Shown piece by piece: positions 33,651 through 35,034 of a DNA stretch of 35,034 nt. How positions within the stretch are numbered: position 1 is the stretch's first letter; the number at the start of each line of letters is the position of its first letter. Source of the DNA: a virus. Position numbers and translations under genes: made by a program. Location: IMG/VR virus record IMGVR_UViG_3300042898_001867, positions 1 through 35,034 of that record; one strand, given 5' to 3'. Under the pieces are notes generated by a model. The model saw only the letters and a list, made by a program, of their open reading frames with translations. It did no database searches and was not told the origin of the DNA.

Positions 33651-34223
33651 TTAGAAAACTCTTCTGTTATTAAAAGGAACTGTGTAGTTAAAGTAGTTTC
33701 TAATCTGTTTAACGGACTCGATAAGGGCGAATACAACCCTTTGGTATTTGTCTAGGATTGGAATTTTCTCTGGATTTGCATAGATTAGATTAGACAGGGT
33801 TCTAGGAAAAATCTGTTCCTTATAGTTAAATCCGGTAAAGGCGTTATCGTTGACTGAATCTTTAACATCAAAGACGTTCTCCGTCTGATCGAAAAGGTAG
33901 TATCTTCTGGGCATATCCTCCTTTGGAATCCCCGCCATAATGGTGGTGTACTCGGCAGAGGTTTGACACGGAGCATACTGATAATTTCCAGCAGAGGAAA
34001 TTAAGATAGTTCTATATCCGGAGCATCCCAGATTGTAAGATCTTATTTCTGCTTGGCCCGAAGTTGGGTATAGATCAGTGATCGTGTCAAAATTAGCCGT
34101 GTAGTTCTTATACTTTATCCCGTTCGGACTGTTCGAAGAGGAGTTAGAAGACGGAGCAACCGGAGTATTTGTGTAAGCGTTTTTTCCCTCGTCGGAAAAA
34201 TATGGAGAATAATCTAGTGCCAT
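33651..34223 (-). CDS. Unknown baseplate-region protein (190 residues)
   Basis: No family is recognised. The N-terminal 45 residues are disordered-looking (Ser/Asn/Pro-rich: APSSNSSSNSPNG). The middle has strands and two cysteines about 20 residues apart. The C-terminus is helical (LSNLIYANPEKIPILDK, VVFALIESVKQIRNYFNY) and ends in a basic NNRRVF. It sits between the gp6-like gene (6 bases away) and the gp7-like gene (2 bases away), so it is almost certainly made with the wedge proteins. By position it could be a wedge component such as a counterpart of T4 gp53, but I see no convincing sequence match. Confidence 0.6.
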   Translation of the reverse strand: MALDYSPYFSDEGKNAYTNTPVAPSSNSSSNSPNGIKYKNYTANFDTITDLYPTSGQAEIRSYNLGCSGYRTILISSAGNYQYAPCQTSAEYTTIMAGIPKEDMPRRYYLFDQTENVFDVKDSVNDNAFTGFNYKEQIFPRTLSNLIYANPEKIPILDKYQRVVFALIESVKQIRNYFNYTVPFNNRRVF

Positions 34224-34229
34224 TTCTTC

Positions 34230-35034
34230 TTATTTATTTGCAGCTATTAGTTGAGCTTTAGTTTCTGCTCCAAGTTCAGAAAGATAAGTAACTGGAACTA
34301 TCCCTTTAATAGAGATGTTTAATGCAGAAGGTTTCCCTGGTACGATTCCAACTTCATAGGAAGATCCGTATCTGTCGTTCCATCCACCTCTAATAACAAC
34401 TAGTTCTCCTCTTCCGATAATTATATCTCCAAATTCATCAAATCCAATATTGGTGTTCAACTCGGAAACGCTGGTGTTTGGAAGATTGTCTATCGTAGCA
34501 TGGTAAGCTTCGTTTGCTTGTCCTACGAAATAGAAAGAAACAGAATCAACACCAGGAACAGATTCGATCAAAGCGATCATATCGGATTTAGGAATTTTAT
34601 CCCTTCTCTTCAAGTTGATAAAGTATGTGGAAATAGTCGACTGGATTTTGTCCTTGATAATCTCCGGGTCAAATCCTTCAAATACGGTAATGATTGCATT
34701 TCCTACATATCTGGAAATTCTTGGTTCTACTATCTTAACAACGGTAGTTGCTATCATCGACCCAGAATCTTCGATTAAATTAAGGATTGCTAGCTTCTGA
34801 GCCTGAGTTAGCAAGAAAGAAGATATAGGAATGCTGAAATAGTCCTCGTTAGAAGTGAGCCCAATAGTCACATCCGGAACTAGGTAGAGGTAGACTACGT
34901 TATCATCGTCCAGATACTCATCGTCAAAAGTAGAGAAGGCCTGGATCTGAGAGAAGATGTTAAACTTCTGAAGGTAAATCTCGTAGTTTGCAGAATTTGC
35001 AAAGACGAATGCCCTGCTAGTTTTTGGTGCTGCC
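34230..35034 (-). CDS. Baseplate wedge protein, T4 gp6 / Baseplate_J-like, C-terminal part (cut by window edge)
   Basis: The frame is open to the window edge; I translated it beyond the GTG at 34871, which is internal (upstream in-frame residues include IYLQKFNIFSQIQAFSTF and NVVYLYLVPDVTIGL). The C-terminal part shows the Baseplate_J layout: a helix TQAQKLAILNLIEDSGS; a strand block KIVEPRISRYVGNAIITVF; then a helix EIIKDKIQSTISTYFINLKR leading to DKIPKSDMIALIESVPGVDS, where the 'I..S.....I..I.GV..V' pattern is the hallmark of P2 gpJ and T4 gp6. These proteins dimerise to build the wedge ring around the baseplate hub. The last 90 residues are beta-rich (GDIIIGRGELVVIRGG). It is followed by the 190-residue gene and the gp7-like gene, the wedge order expected. 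Confidence 0.75.
   Translation of the reverse strand, partial: AAPKTSRAFVFANSANYEIYLQKFNIFSQIQAFSTFDDEYLDDDNVVYLYLVPDVTIGLTSNEDYFSIPISSFLLTQAQKLAILNLIEDSGSMIATTVVKIVEPRISRYVGNAIITVFEGFDPEIIKDKIQSTISTYFINLKRRDKIPKSDMIALIESVPGVDSVSFYFVGQANEAYHATIDNLPNTSVSELNTNIGFDEFGDIIIGRGELVVIRGGWNDRYGSSYEVGIVPGKPSALNISIKGIVPVTYLSELGAETKAQLIAANK

Noticed and set aside
34230-34871. A complete 213-residue gene starting at GTG 34871
   Set aside because: The same frame continues open to the window edge with protein-like sequence in keeping with a Baseplate_J-type protein, so the GTG is internal and the gene is partial.
1-35034. tRNA genes, CRISPR arrays, insertion sequences, attachment sites
   Set aside because: I saw no cloverleaf-like segment, no regularly spaced direct repeats, and no transposase or terminal inverted repeats. 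Almost all sequence is accounted for by protein genes.

Overview
The window reads as part of the genome of a large, T4-related, contractile-tailed phage (myovirus-type), most likely one infecting a member of the Bacteroidota. The phage assignment rests on a gp32-type single-stranded-DNA-binding protein with the T4-like acidic tail, a gp61-type primase zinc ribbon, a RuvC-like resolvase, a gp6/Baseplate_J-like wedge protein, a gp7/P2 gpI-like wedge protein, a gp19-like tail-tube protein, collagen-like fibres and PhoH. The host inference is weaker. Most starts have A-rich leaders without a Shine-Dalgarno sequence, and the adhesin-like proteins carry modules typical of Bacteroidota surface proteins (PKD, regulator-type propeller blades, SBBP-like blades). 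No phage species can be named from sequence reading alone.

Layout, in the direction of transcription (minus strand, from high to low coordinates). At 35034-29332 lies the baseplate wedge: the end of a gp6-like protein (cut by the window), a 190-residue unknown, and a 1438-residue gp7-like protein decorated with extra beta domains. At 29315-23980 are a PKD-domain protein and a 1203-residue protein with two apparent beta-propellers. At 23291-23983 the only plus-strand gene, phoH, interrupts the block and overlaps the end of the propeller gene tail-to-tail by 4 bases. At 23169-6956 is a run of six appendage or fibre genes: a 298-residue fibre-like protein, proteins of 732, 1196 and 1976 residues, and two paralogous collagen-like fibres. 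At 6934-6088 a small coiled-coil protein and a membrane-anchored protein overlap. At 6072-3097 are an 805-residue structural protein and a tail-tube-like protein. At 3063-2157 are three small unknown genes. At 2121-1 come DNA metabolism genes: the RuvC-like nuclease, gp32, a terminator, and the 5' part of the primase.

Genes are tightly packed: most gaps are 2-25 bases, and no stretch over 300 bases lacks a gene. The few wider gaps each hold an (A/G)ATATATA motif, which I propose as this phage's promoter element. It resembles the T4 late TATAAATA box in composition and in its closeness to the start codon.

The most interesting aspect is domain mosaicism. Small beta modules (an FCCH-like domain present twice, PKD-like domains in three genes, a cupredoxin-like domain, a CBM5/12-like carbohydrate-binding motif, two kinds of propeller blade) are grafted onto baseplate and fibre proteins. 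This suggests an elaborate glycan-directed adsorption apparatus.
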